Part shown: positions 1 to 8,790 of the stretch, piece after piece
How positions within the stretch are numbered: the stretch's first letter is position 1
Layout of the letters: each line of letters opens with the position of its first letter
DNA from: an uncultured Prevotellaceae bacterium
Lineage (GTDB): Bacteria > Bacteroidota > Bacteroidia > Bacteroidales > Bacteroidaceae
Direction: 5' to 3'
Assembly: GCA_937892315.1 (NCBI GenBank)
Contig: CALAVF010000338.1
Coordinates: forward strand, 1-10,609
DNA length: 10,609 nt
Made by a program: the position numbers and the translations under genes
Notes under the pieces: generated by a model
What the model saw: only the letters and a program-made list of their open reading frames with translations
The model's database searches: none
Told to the model about the DNA's origin: nothing

Positions 1-1316
1 AAGTTCTGCCACTGCACGGTGGAGGTGTCCTGAAACTCGTCTATCATGATGTGCTTGATGACGGAGCCTGTCTTTTCGTAGATGAAGGGGATGTTCTGCC
101 CATTGATGACGTTGCGGAGGAAGTTGGCGGTTTCAGACAGCAGGAAATGGTTTTTCTCCGTGTTGAGCGTTTTGACTTTCTCGCTGATTTCGTTGAGCAG
201 CATAAGGTTGTAGAGGTGTTGGGTGACGGCTGCGACGGTCTGCTCATGAGCCTTGTAGGTCTCAAACCGCTTGTAGGTCTCTTCCACCATGGGCATCAGC
301 ACCTCCTCTACGTAGGGTTGCAGGGCATCCCTGTTTTTGCTGGATTTCTTGAACCATTTCTCTACGTCGGTGGCGTGTTCCCTGTTTTTCTCCGTGAAAG
401 TTCCTTCTGAGGAGGAGGTCGGCATCTTGATGTCGTTGTCTCTGACTTTCTCGAAAAACGTGACGATGCGGGTGGTGCAGTCCTTGTCTGTGCAGCCTCC
501 CTGTTCGTATGCCGAGAGGAATCGGGTGCCCATCTCTGTCACTCGTTCCAGGTGCTGGTGGAGGTATGACTGCACCATGTGGCGGTACTTGTCGATGGAA
601 GCCTTGTTGGTGATTTTCTTCCGAATGTCCTCACCATGAATGAGATAGTTCTCCTTGAAAATGTTTTTGCCAAAGTCTTTCACCACCTCATCCACCTGCC
701 ACGAATGTCCTGTCCTGATTTTGTCTTCCACAAAATCGATGATGGAATTGAAGTCGCTGGATCCTTCACGCAGGTTGTCGATGATGTCATCCACGGCATC
801 CGACAGCACTTCTGCCTCATCCAGTTCAACTTTCAGATTGGTGGGCAGTTCCAGTTCGTTGGCAATCTCTCGAACAATGCTCTGGAAGAAGGAGTCGATG
901 GTTTCGATGCGGAAGCGGCTGTAGTCGTGAATGATGTTCGACAGGGCTTCCTTGGCTCGCTTCCGCAGGGTCTCTTCGTTGATGTCCTGCAAGGCGGAGC
1001 GGTAGGGCTCTTCCTGGTATTGAGGCATCTTCCGCATCCTCTCCACGTTCTCAAGAATCGGCTTTATATATTTGTTGGCACTGGAAAGCCCGTTCCCAAT
1101 GCCATACAATGTGCCTAAGATGCGTTGTTTCATCTCGGCGGTCGCTTTGTTGGTGAAAGTGACCGCCAAGATGTTCTGGTATTCCGTAGGGTTGAGTGCC
1201 AACAGGCTGATGTACTCGACAGCCAATGTGAATGTCTTTCCTGAGCCTGCTGACGCTTTGTAGATTTGTAAGGGTTTACGCTCCTTATCTCTGGTGGCGT
1301 TACAATCCTCTGCCAT
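1..1316 (-). CDS. UvrD/RecB-family (AddA-like) ATP-dependent helicase, N-terminal part
   Basis: Partial gene running off the left edge; the first 438 residues are visible. It opens with [20 protein letters not shown], then a superfamily-1 Walker A motif ASAGSGKT (residues 21-28), motif Ia [16 protein letters not shown] (51-66), a TIDSFFQ segment typical of RecB/AddA helicases (around 125), and the motif II Walker B box DEFQDTS (426-432), ending at TVQWQN. The long helical stretch between motifs Ia and II matches the 1B insertion of this group. Known members unwind DNA ends for recombinational repair, usually with a PD-(D/E)XK nuclease, which would lie beyond the window. The ATG at 1316 is chosen because it is the closest start before the Walker A motif. 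It lies inside the end of secA (17-base overlap), so translational coupling to secA is likely. AddA-like versus RecB-like cannot be settled without the C-terminal nuclease domain. Confidence 0.92.
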   Translation of the reverse strand, partial: MAEDCNATRDKERKPLQIYKASAGSGKTFTLAVEYISLLALNPTEYQNILAVTFTNKATAEMKQRILGTLYGIGNGLSSANKYIKPILENVERMRKMPQYQEEPYRSALQDINEETLRKRAKEALSNIIHDYSRFRIETIDSFFQSIVREIANELELPTNLKVELDEAEVLSDAVDDIIDNLREGSSDFNSIIDFVEDKIRTGHSWQVDEVVKDFGKNIFKENYLIHGEDIRKKITNKASIDKYRHMVQSYLHQHLERVTEMGTRFLSAYEQGGCTDKDCTTRIVTFFEKVRDNDIKMPTSSSEGTFTEKNREHATDVEKWFKKSSKNRDALQPYVEEVLMPMVEETYKRFETYKAHEQTVAAVTQHLYNLMLLNEISEKVKTLNTEKNHFLLSETANFLRNVINGQNIPFIYEKTGSVIKHIMIDEFQDTSTVQWQN

Positions 1317-4300
1317 GACAGTTCTTGTATTTCTTTCCCGAACCGCAAGGGCATGGGTCGTTGCGACCAATCTTAGGAGCGTTGTTCACGATGGGCGTGA
1401 GAGGTTGGCGAGCACGCGTGTCTGTACGTGCTGCCGCTGCCTGCTGACGTTGCGTATCCGAAGGCTCGTCGAGGTTCTGATGAGTCTCGGTGAGATGCTG
1501 ATGGCTTGGCTCTTCCATGGAAGATTTCGGAGCCTGCTGCACGTCTTGCTCCTGTGCGATAGGGATGGAACAACGCATGAGCACGGAGATGGTGCCGTCG
1601 TTGATTTCGTTCACCATGTTGTCGAACAGATTGACTGATTCCAACTTGAAAATCAAGAGCGGGTCTTTCTGCTCGTAAGAAGCGTTCTGTACGGATTGTT
1701 TCAGTTCATCAAGGGCACGGAGGTTCTCTTTCCAAGCATCGTCGATGGTGTGAAGGAGGATTGCCTTCTCGAAGGCGACAAGGATGGAGTTGCCCTGTGT
1801 CTCGTAGGCTTCTTTCAGCGGAATACTGATCTGGTAGATGCGGCGGCCATCGGTGATGGGCACCAGAATGTTCTCGTACATGCTTCCCTTCGTTTCGTAC
1901 ACATCCTTGATGACTGGGAAGGCAACGGAAGCCAAACGGGCGGTACGCTTCTTGAACGAATCAATCACGATGTCAAATGCCTCGTCCTCCAACTGATTGC
2001 GGCTCTTCTCCTCAAACTGTTCCATCGTGAAAGGAATCTCCATGGCAAAGATGCGGAGGAAGTCTTCTTTGCAACTCTCGTAGTCGCCATTGTTGAGGAT
2101 GTGGATGACACGATCCCAAATCATGTTGGAGATGTCCATGCCGATACGTTCACCCATCAAGGCATGACGACGACGCTCGTAGATGACCTTACGCTGCTTG
2201 TTCATCACGTCGTCATATTCCAACAGACGCTTACGGATGCCGAAGTTGTTCTCTTCCACCTTCTTCTGGGCACGCTCGATGGATTGGTTAATCATCTTGT
2301 GCTCAATCATTTCACCTTCCTCAAAACCGAGTCGATCCATCACCTTCGAGATGCGGTCGCTGGCAAAGAGACGCATGAGTTTGTCTTCGAGTGACACATA
2401 GAAAACAGAAGAACCGGGGTCTCCCTGACGACCGGAACGTCCACGCAACTGACGGTCAACACGGCGGCTCTCATGACGTTCGGTGCCGATGATGGCAAGA
2501 CCACCTGCGGCTTTCACCTCGTCGGAGAGTTTGATGTCGGTACCACGACCTGCCATGTTGGTGGCGATGGTGACAGCACCCAGCATCTTCTCTTCTTTCG
2601 TCCCGTCTTCGTTCACCACTTCGCCGAGGGTGCTCTGACCTGCCAGTGCCACGATGTCGGCTTCCTTCTGGTGGAGTTTGGCGTTCAACACCTGATGTGG
2701 AATCTTACGCATGGAGAGCATTCTGGACAGCAACTCGGAAATTTCCACCGAAGTGGTGCCGACCAGCACGGGGCGTCCAGCGTTACGCATCTTCACAATC
2801 TCTTCAATCACAGCGTTATACTTCTCACGGTTGGTCTTATAGACACGGTCGTTCAAGTCGTGGCGAGCGATGGGGCGGTTGGTCGGAATCTCGACAACAT
2901 CGAGTTTGTAGATGTCCCAGAACTCACCAGCCTCGGTGATGGCGGTACCTGTCATGCCTGCCAACTTGTGGTACATACGGAAGTAGTTCTGCAGGGTGAT
3001 GGTGGCGAAGGTCTGTGTGGCGGCTTCCACCTTCACACGCTCCTTTGCCTCCACTGCCTGATGGAGTCCGTCGCTCCAACGGCGACCTTCCATGATACGA
3101 CCTGTCTGCTCGTCCACAATCTTCACCTCGCCATCCATAATCACGTAGTCATCATCCTTCACGAACATGGTGTAGGCCTTGAGCAACTGCTGGATGGTGT
3201 GAACACGTTCTGCCTTCAGGGCGTAGTCTTGCATGAGGGCATCTTTCTTTGCAAGTTTCTGTTCCTCATTCTCAAACGTTTCGTTCTCCAGTTCGGACAA
3301 CTGTGTGGTGATGTCGGGGAGCACGAAGAAGGTGTCATCTTTCACGATGTTGGCAATCAGTTGGTTACCCTTGTCGGTCATCTCCACCGATTTCAACTTC
3401 TCATCTACCACGAAGAACAGTGGTGCGACTGCCTCAGGCATCTTTCGGTTGTTGTTCTCCATGTAGATTTCCTCGGTCTGGAGAAGTCCTGTCTTGATAC
3501 CTGGCTGGGAAAGATATTTGATGAGTGCATTGTTCTTTGGCAAACTCTTGTAGGCACGGAAGAGGGCGAGGAAGCCAGCCGTAACATCATCTTTGTTGTC
3601 AGATTCAATGAGTTTCTTGGCTTCCGAAAGATAGTTCTGGGTCAGACGGCGCTGAGCCTCAACCAGTTGTTCAACGATTGGGCAGTATTCCTCAAACATC
3701 TGCACATCGCCCTTGGGTACAGGGCCAGAGATGATGAGCGGAGTACGGGCATCGTCAATCAGCACAGAGTCCACCTCATCGACGATGGCAAAGTTGTGGA
3801 TGCGTTGCACAAGGTCTTTGGGTGCCATCGCCATGTTGTCACGCAGGTAGTCGAAACCGAACTCATTGTTCGTTCCGAAAGTGATGTCTGCCTGATAAGC
3901 CTTGCGGCGAGCCTCTGAGTTGGGTTGGTGCTTGTCGATGCAATCCACGCTCAAGCCGTGGAACATATAGAGCGGACCCATCCACTCCGAGTCACGTTTG
4001 GCGAGGTAGTCGTTCACGGTGACGACGTGTACACCGTTGCGAGAAAGGGCATTGAGGAACACAGGCAGGGTTGCCACGAGGGTCTTACCTTCACCTGTTG
4101 CCATCTCGGCAATCTTGCCTTGGTGCAGAACGATGCCGCCGAAGAGTTGCACATCGTAGTGAATCATGCTCCATGTCATCTCGTTGCCGCCTGCCACCCA
4201 GTGGTTGTGCCAGATGGCCTTGTCGCCTTCGATGTCCACAAAGTCGCGGTCTGCAGCCAGTTCGCGGTCAAAGTCTGTTGCCGTCACCACGATGTCGCCG

Positions 4301-4683
4301 TTTTCTGCATTGGCGAATCGACGAGCCGTATCTTTGACGATGGCATAGACGGTGGGAAGCACTTCGGTGAGTCCTTCCTCGAAGATGTCAAGCACCTCGG
4401 TCTCCTTCTTGTCGATAGCCTCGAAGATGGGCTGACGTTTGTCTATTTCTGTTTCCTGAATTTTGTCTTTCAGAGCGGCAATTTCTGCACGCTTGTCTTT
4501 CACTTTATCCTGAAGATATGCCTTGATTTCGTCCACTTTGGCACGAAGTTCGTCATTGCTTAGTTTCTGCATCTCAGGCTCAACAGCCAGAATCTGGTCC
4601 ACGATAGGGCGAATCTCCTTGATGTCGCGAGCCGCCTTATTGCCAAACAGACTGCTGAGGATTTTGTTTAATGATATTGCCAT
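1300..4683 (-). CDS. secA: Preprotein translocase ATPase SecA
   Basis: SecA is the cytoplasmic motor ATPase that pushes unfolded preproteins through SecYEG. The protein has 1127 residues. Visible marks: the N-terminal helix with [30 protein letters not shown] leading into Walker A ATGEGKT (195-201); [20 protein letters not shown] (301-320), which holds Walker B and enters the preprotein-binding domain; GTERHESRR (from 733) and [15 protein letters not shown] in the second nucleotide-binding fold; and a C-terminal zinc-binding SEC-C motif [17 protein letters not shown] that in relatives contacts SecB or ribosomes. E. coli SecA has 901 residues. Here Walker A sits about 90 residues later because of extra sequence around 55-170 rich in K, E and D, and about 75 further residues lie between DEVDS and GTERH. 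Such enlargement is usual in Bacteroidota. A low-complexity Q/A/R-rich linker precedes the zinc motif. It follows the phosphatase-like gene by 42 bases and overlaps the helicase gene. Confidence 0.98.
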   Translation of the reverse strand: MAISLNKILSSLFGNKAARDIKEIRPIVDQILAVEPEMQKLSNDELRAKVDEIKAYLQDKVKDKRAEIAALKDKIQETEIDKRQPIFEAIDKKETEVLDIFEEGLTEVLPTVYAIVKDTARRFANAENGDIVVTATDFDRELAADRDFVDIEGDKAIWHNHWVAGGNEMTWSMIHYDVQLFGGIVLHQGKIAEMATGEGKTLVATLPVFLNALSRNGVHVVTVNDYLAKRDSEWMGPLYMFHGLSVDCIDKHQPNSEARRKAYQADITFGTNNEFGFDYLRDNMAMAPKDLVQRIHNFAIVDEVDSVLIDDARTPLIISGPVPKGDVQMFEEYCPIVEQLVEAQRRLTQNYLSEAKKLIESDNKDDVTAGFLALFRAYKSLPKNNALIKYLSQPGIKTGLLQTEEIYMENNNRKMPEAVAPLFFVVDEKLKSVEMTDKGNQLIANIVKDDTFFVLPDITTQLSELENETFENEEQKLAKKDALMQDYALKAERVHTIQQLLKAYTMFVKDDDYVIMDGEVKIVDEQTGRIMEGRRWSDGLHQAVEAKERVKVEAATQTFATITLQNYFRMYHKLAGMTGTAITEAGEFWDIYKLDVVEIPTNRPIARHDLNDRVYKTNREKYNAVIEEIVKMRNAGRPVLVGTTSVEISELLSRMLSMRKIPHQVLNAKLHQKEADIVALAGQSTLGEVVNEDGTKEEKMLGAVTIATNMAGRGTDIKLSDEVKAAGGLAIIGTERHESRRVDRQLRGRSGRQGDPGSSVFYVSLEDKLMRLFASDRISKVMDRLGFEEGEMIEHKMINQSIERAQKKVEENNFGIRKRLLEYDDVMNKQRKVIYERRRHALMGERIGMDISNMIWDRVIHILNNGDYESCKEDFLRIFAMEIPFTMEQFEEKSRNQLEDEAFDIVIDSFKKRTARLASVAFPVIKDVYETKGSMYENILVPITDGRRIYQISIPLKEAYETQGNSILVAFEKAILLHTIDDAWKENLRALDELKQSVQNASYEQKDPLLIFKLESVNLFDNMVNEINDGTISVLMRCSIPIAQEQDVQQAPKSSMEEPSHQHLTETHQNLDEPSDTQRQQAAAARTDTRARQPLTPIVNNAPKIGRNDPCPCGSGKKYKNCHGRGL

Positions 4684-4725
4684 ATATTGATGTTGTTTTG
4701 ATTCGTTAATAATATAATATGTGTG

Positions 4726-6282
4726 TTAGAAAAGTGGGGAGGCTGAACATCCGTTCGGTGCTCTGATGCGGATGTGGTGTGCCACAGTCGGAGCGATGCA
4801 ATCCACCGTCACAGGTGTGGCAACCTTCTCTGCCTGAATGGTGTAGCCCAAGAAGATGAGCGGAAACTCAAAGAAAGAGTCGCGTTGCAGTTTCTTCGTG
4901 CCGCGGTCTTCGTTCACGAGGTTCCAGCCGTGCTGCACCTGTATGATGATGTCGCCCGAGCATTTGGGATTGAAACCGTTGCGAATGCTGGCTATGCCTG
5001 GTGTCCAAGCCCCTTGGGTGATGCGATGAGCCGTAAAGACGTCTCTCACGCCAGAGAATTGGAAGAGGAAATCTTCGCAGTGTTCCAACACCTCTTTCAG
5101 TTTCAACTGCTTCTGTTCGAGCAACTTATGGTTAAGATAAACTTGATTTCCGAAATAACTCTCCACATACTGCTCGTTGCCAAACATGGCACAAAGGTAC
5201 ATGTTGAGCAGCGTGGCACAGCGATTGATGTTGAACTCGCCTGTCGGAATCCTGTACTTGGCAAGGTCTTCAGCATCGCCCACTTCGTCATATCCTGTGG
5301 AAGTGACATAAACGAGCGTTCTGTCCAGACCTACCAGTTCGTCAACCCGTTTCAACAGTTTGGCAAGTTCGTCGTCCAGCCGCTTGTAAGTATCTTGCAG
5401 TTCGGTGGTGGCAGTGGTCGTTCCGTCGAAGTTGCCAGCGTAGTAGCATACAGACAGGAAGTCTGTCACTTCGTCCATGCCGACATTGCCACTCTCCATG
5501 CAGTATTTTGCCGCCTTGGTCACTTCCTCATTCACCAGCCCTGAGGTCTTGAACATTCGGAATCGGCCGTCACCCGTGAAGTTGTGAGAGAAAGGCTTTT
5601 GTGTGGTCGTCAGATAATAATTGTATGCCCCCGTTGATTCGTTCGACGGTTTCCATGCCATCGACGAAAGTCTGTCGGCAATGCTGCCCGATTCCAAATA
5701 ACGCATCCAGGCAGGGGCTTCTCCGTAGTAGGTTGTGCCAGCCCATTTGCCGCTCTGATTGTCAATCCACATGGTCCAGTCAGCCGCATGGCCCGCTGCC
5801 AGAATGGCGGCTTCACGGTAGGGGGCTACGCTGTACACCAGTGCCTTGCCTTTGGTGGCAGCCTTCAATTCGTCGCCAATGGTGCTGACCAGCAGGTTTT
5901 TCGGAGAGGAAAAGTCGTTAGTCTCCACACCTTTATACCGGCGGTCGTCCACGCAGTAGTTGGTGTGCAGTTCCGTGCGGCTCATCCATTCCTCGGCAAT
6001 GATGCCGTGGTTGTAAGGCACGGTGCCTGTCACGATGGTGGCGATGGCAGAGGCACGGTCAACAGGTGTGTGCTGATACTGCACATTCGAGTACACCTGC
6101 CCCTTCTCCAACAAAAGTTTAAAGCCTCCATCGCCATAGAGCGGCATGAAGGCATTGAGATAGTCAGAACGCAGTTGGTCGATAGAGATACCTACAACGA
6201 GCCGTGGCACCGAGGTCGTCTGTGCCATCGAGCCTGCCACTGCCACCGAGGCAATGAACGTTGTGAGTATCTGCTTCTTCAT
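4726..6282 (-). CDS. Secreted alkaline-phosphatase-superfamily protein, probably catalytically dead
   Basis: A 518-residue protein with a signal peptide (residues 1-20, cleavage after GSMA), so probably periplasmic or outer-membrane facing. The fold is that of type I phosphodiesterases and PafA-like phosphatases: PRLVVGISIDQLRSDYL (26-42), GDGGFKLLLEKG, TGTVPYNHGI (85-94), GHAADWTMWID (164-174), QDTYKRLDDELAKLLKRVDE, VYVTSTGYDE (324-333), FPLIFLG and DCIAPTVA near the C-terminus. Of the PafA metal ligands and nucleophile as I recall them, only the first aspartate (D35) is recognisable. The nucleophile Thr position is R76, the DxxxH pair is Y280/N284, the DHG pair is T329/G330, and no His precedes FPLIFLG. 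The active-site Asn, Lys and Arg also seem replaced (E97, Y155, E157). I therefore infer a pseudoenzyme with a binding or scaffolding role. It starts 3 bases after the DUF4105 gene and precedes secA by 42 bases, so one operon is likely. Database names such as alkaline phosphatase family protein would overstate its function. Confidence 0.9.
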   Translation of the reverse strand: MKKQILTTFIASVAVAGSMAQTTSVPRLVVGISIDQLRSDYLNAFMPLYGDGGFKLLLEKGQVYSNVQYQHTPVDRASAIATIVTGTVPYNHGIIAEEWMSRTELHTNYCVDDRRYKGVETNDFSSPKNLLVSTIGDELKAATKGKALVYSVAPYREAAILAAGHAADWTMWIDNQSGKWAGTTYYGEAPAWMRYLESGSIADRLSSMAWKPSNESTGAYNYYLTTTQKPFSHNFTGDGRFRMFKTSGLVNEEVTKAAKYCMESGNVGMDEVTDFLSVCYYAGNFDGTTTATTELQDTYKRLDDELAKLLKRVDELVGLDRTLVYVTSTGYDEVGDAEDLAKYRIPTGEFNINRCATLLNMYLCAMFGNEQYVESYFGNQVYLNHKLLEQKQLKLKEVLEHCEDFLFQFSGVRDVFTAHRITQGAWTPGIASIRNGFNPKCSGDIIIQVQHGWNLVNEDRGTKKLQRDSFFEFPLIFLGYTIQAEKVATPVTVDCIAPTVAHHIRIRAPNGCSASPLF

Positions 6283-6285
6283 CGG

Positions 6286-7515
6286 CTATTGATTATTGTT
6301 CCTTTTCGATTTGTTAGTTAGTGCAGCGTATATGGTGGCTCTTACCAACAAAGCAAGTACCACGACATACATGGCTGCATCGAACGATTGTGGACAAAGC
6401 CACATTGTCAGCAAGAATGCCGCCAACACTGCCATATTGACCACTGCCAGTCGGTTTCTGCATCCTCGCCGTTGGCACATCACCAGCCATACGGCATAAA
6501 GCAAAGGTAGGGGATTGAAGATGAGAACGAGCCAATTGCTGTCCACCCCCGAATGCTCGGAGAAAAAGTAGAGGAATGCCACCAGCACACCTGCCAAGCC
6601 TTGCAGCACAGCCAAGGTGACATCGAGCCACAGCGACACTTTCTTGCGTCGCCAGTCGTACACCGAAATGCCCACTACAATCGACAGTAGCAAGACAAAA
6701 GCCACCATCGGCGTAATGGTCGAAGCGACTTTGTCCACGTATGTTGCCTGCATCAACTCGTGCTTCTCCGCCACATATTGTTTTTTCGTGCCGTCTGTTC
6801 CTTCGATGATTGCCTCGTCAGCCTCTCCCATGAAGAATGACGGCAGAAACATCTGCACTCGTTTGTCCACAGGATGGTCAATCTCCTCGCCCAAAATCAT
6901 GTCGATGCCGAAACTTGCCCACGGCGAGGTCTTCAAGCACGCTCTCAACATCTGCCTCACGGTCGTGCCTTCCACCGCCTTCTCATACACCACCTTGCCA
7001 TCCACGGCTTTCTCCACCATGTCGCGTGCTCGCTCGGTGCAGTTGTCGTACAGCCAGTTATAGCGATATTCCTGATTTTCAGGCTTCAAGTTGATGAGCA
7101 GCAGTGCGAGCAGACGGTTTGCTTCCACCTCGGACAGATTCAGCACTTGCTCCGTCACGCCGTTGCCCATAGCCCTGTATCGATACATGAAATAGTCATA
7201 CGCCTCGCCATCCAGCAGGTAGTCGGTTTGCCCCAACAGGAACTTCCACACAAAATTGTCCGAGTTGTAGTTGAAGCATCCATAATTGAACACCACATCC
7301 TTCTGCAAGGTGAAGTCCTGCACCCGCAAAGCGGTATGTCCAAACTTCGCATACAGGTCGGCTCCCCGCGTGCAGGTCAGAATCGACACCTGCACAGAGT
7401 CGAGCGATGGGACTCTCGCCTGCTGCGTGTCAGCGGCGACACCATCTTGTGCTGACACCACAAAATGCGTCAGCAAGAAAGCCATCATGAAGATATGTCG
7501 TCTGAACCAAGCCAT
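6286..7515 (-). CDS. lnb: DUF4105 membrane protein, probable lipoprotein N-acyltransferase Lnb
   Basis: From the ATG at 7515 this is a 409-residue protein. It has a signal peptide MAWFRRHIFMMAFLLTHFVV with cleavage after VSA (residue 22), a periplasmic DUF4105 domain (about 35-235) and five predicted C-terminal membrane helices (about 267-284, 297-318, 327-347, 356-374, 381-399). The domain carries KFGHTALRV (His60) and, about 100 residues on, YNWLYDNCTERA (Cys159). The order His then Asn-Cys resembles permuted papain folds such as LRAT/NlpC-like acyltransferases, so His60 and Cys159 are the likely catalytic pair (inference). To my recollection a DUF4105 protein of Bacteroides thetaiotaomicron was identified as Lnb, which adds the third, amine-linked acyl chain to lipoproteins in place of Lnt; I could not check this here. 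The open frame continues upstream to an ATG at 7626, but that extension is not signal-like and contains the promoter at 7525-7554, so the shorter start is preferred. Starts at 7488 or 7485 would remove the RRH charge of the signal peptide. Confidence 0.82.
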   Translation of the reverse strand: MAWFRRHIFMMAFLLTHFVVSAQDGVAADTQQARVPSLDSVQVSILTCTRGADLYAKFGHTALRVQDFTLQKDVVFNYGCFNYNSDNFVWKFLLGQTDYLLDGEAYDYFMYRYRAMGNGVTEQVLNLSEVEANRLLALLLINLKPENQEYRYNWLYDNCTERARDMVEKAVDGKVVYEKAVEGTTVRQMLRACLKTSPWASFGIDMILGEEIDHPVDKRVQMFLPSFFMGEADEAIIEGTDGTKKQYVAEKHELMQATYVDKVASTITPMVAFVLLLSIVVGISVYDWRRKKVSLWLDVTLAVLQGLAGVLVAFLYFFSEHSGVDSNWLVLIFNPLPLLYAVWLVMCQRRGCRNRLAVVNMAVLAAFLLTMWLCPQSFDAAMYVVVLALLVRATIYAALTNKSKRNNNQ

Positions 7516-7524
7516 AATATTCTG

Positions 7525-7554
7525 CAAAGTTACGGAAAAAAATCCGAACACAAG
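7525..7554 (-). promoter_or_regulatory. Bacteroidota-type promoter for the lnb-phosphatase-secA run
   Basis: On the minus strand TAACTTTG (7532-7525) matches the Bacteroidota -7 consensus TAnnTTTG exactly. Eighteen bases upstream is CTTG (7554-7551), a partial match to the -33 TTTG element at close to normal spacing. The downstream leader CAGAATATT leads straight into the ATG at 7515, so the expected transcript has almost no 5' leader. This is the only clean promoter match I saw in the window. Confidence 0.6.
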
Positions 7555-7580
7555 CCCCCTCTCCCCAATTATCTGCATTT

Positions 7581-7626
7581 TTGCCCCAAACTCTTGACAA
7601 AGCCTTGAAAAATGAACTTGGGGCAA
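7581..7626. repeat. Perfect 9-bp inverted repeat with a 28-base loop
   Basis: The arms TTGCCCCAA (7581-7589) and TTGGGGCAA (7618-7626) pair perfectly around a 28-base loop. The element lies between the end of the DUF4932-like gene (7673) and the lnb promoter. Neither strand has a run of T directly after the second arm, so it is not a classical intrinsic terminator. It could end or attenuate transcription from the upstream gene, or be a protein-binding site. Function is unknown. Confidence 0.45.
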
Positions 7627-7672
7627 TAAAAAACGCTTGCTTCAAAAGATGAGAAGACCATAGATAATGCCA

Positions 7673-8767
7673 TCATCGTAACGGCTTCTGCATCCGCTCC
7701 GACTCGGCATCTAAGAAATCGCTCAGGCATTTAGCCACTTCTGGGTAGAAACTGGTGAGCGTGGAGTATTTGTCGCGGTTACTGGCATAATGGCGGAGGG
7801 CGGTGACCAGTTCGGGCATCCAGCGGAAGTCGCGGCTAACATTGTCGAACATCTCTTTCTGTATTTGTTGAGCGGTAAAGCCATTGTCAAGCATGTAAAT
7901 GATGACAGCGGCACGGACGACGCTTTCGTTGATAACGATGTCCCACTGGGCATAGTTCTGTCGCTGCATACCGAGGGGTGATAGTTTCAGCAGGTTCTGG
8001 CCGATGTTCTTTAGCAATGCTATGTTTGAACCGTCATTGAGCAGAGGGTTGACGAAAGAATGATTGAACTCGTGGATAAGCGTTGAAGCATAATCAAGCC
8101 CTTCCTCGTAGGTCTTGCCCGTTTGCGGATTCACATAATACCCTACAATGGCAAAAACTTCCTTTGACTGCCCCAAGAACTGTCGGCTGGGACCATAGTT
8201 GCCGCCACCGTTTGTGAAACCGATAACGACACGAAACTTTTCCGTTGGCTCGATACCATAGAACCGAGCGTACCATTCCTGATGGAAATACTGCATCACG
8301 TTGGTTTTGTAGGTGCGCATGCCTTCCTCGTAGAACGGTTGGTGCTGTTCAAAGAACTCATGGAAGTGCGTGTCGGCATAAAACTGATTCAGACGAGCGA
8401 CGAAATCATCTGTATCTACATTCTTCCAGCGTTTTTCAAGGTCTGATTTTTCGCCAAGGAATTTGATTCTTCCCTTGTTGATGTCGAGGTGGATGGCCAT
8501 GCTCATAACGGCATCGTAACTGATGCTGTGATTGTTGTGAAGCCCTTGATAATAGGCGATGATGGGATGCTCTTTGTACGGAGCAAACCATGCCTCTGTA
8601 TCTTTGGTGTATTGCCCGCCCATGTCCATGCAATATTCCTGAAATCCCGCCGCACGTGAAAGGATGCTCATGAGTTCGACGGTTTCGGATACCTCTACTT
8701 TGATTTGTGCCGATGCCCCCAATGTGAGAAGGGCGAGCAGTGCTGTGATGATGATTTTCTTGTTCAT
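7673..8767 (-). CDS. Secreted DUF4932-like protein with HExxH metalloprotease motif
   Basis: A 364-residue protein with a clear signal peptide MNKKIIITALLALLTLGASA (cleavage before Q21), so it is exported. The central region holds LIHEFNHSFVNPLLND, an HExxH zinc-protease motif (H232, E233, H236), and about 45 residues later INESVVRAAVI with E281, placed as the third zinc ligand would be in gluzincin-type proteases (inference). Other conserved-looking segments are FRVVIGFTNGGGNYGPSR and an N-terminal part ELMSILSRAAGFQEY. I recall similar Bacteroidales proteins being labelled DUF4932; the substrate is not known to me. It follows the tlpA-like gene by 23 bases and probably shares its transcript. 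The start is supported by the signal peptide and an A-rich leader. No intrinsic terminator with a T-run follows; an inverted repeat lies about 45 bases beyond the stop. Confidence 0.85.
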   Translation of the reverse strand: MNKKIIITALLALLTLGASAQIKVEVSETVELMSILSRAAGFQEYCMDMGGQYTKDTEAWFAPYKEHPIIAYYQGLHNNHSISYDAVMSMAIHLDINKGRIKFLGEKSDLEKRWKNVDTDDFVARLNQFYADTHFHEFFEQHQPFYEEGMRTYKTNVMQYFHQEWYARFYGIEPTEKFRVVIGFTNGGGNYGPSRQFLGQSKEVFAIVGYYVNPQTGKTYEEGLDYASTLIHEFNHSFVNPLLNDGSNIALLKNIGQNLLKLSPLGMQRQNYAQWDIVINESVVRAAVIIYMLDNGFTAQQIQKEMFDNVSRDFRWMPELVTALRHYASNRDKYSTLTSFYPEVAKCLSDFLDAESERMQKPLR

Positions 8768-8790
8768 GATTCTATTATTTCATAAAAGTA

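Noticed and set aside
1301..1530. Low-complexity tail of SecA as a possible frameshift or rearrangement
   Set aside because: The frame runs on without a break into an intact [17 protein letters not shown] zinc motif, and a variable linker before this motif is normal in SecA.
2473..3918. A 481-codon open frame on the plus strand
   Set aside because: It lies wholly antisense to well-supported secA sequence, has a His/Val/Leu-rich composition without domain logic, and mirrors the codon bias of secA. The same applies to the other long plus-strand frames opposite secA, the phosphatase-like gene and lnb.
7551..7589. Clustered G runs on the minus strand that might form a G-quadruplex
   Set aside because: Only three runs of four or more G lie close together; a fourth is lacking, so a stable intramolecular quadruplex is not supported.
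7516..7626. N-terminal extension of the DUF4105 gene to an ATG at 7626
   Set aside because: The extra 37 residues are not signal-like, cover the promoter and one arm of the inverted repeat, and would bury the clear signal peptide that begins at 7515.
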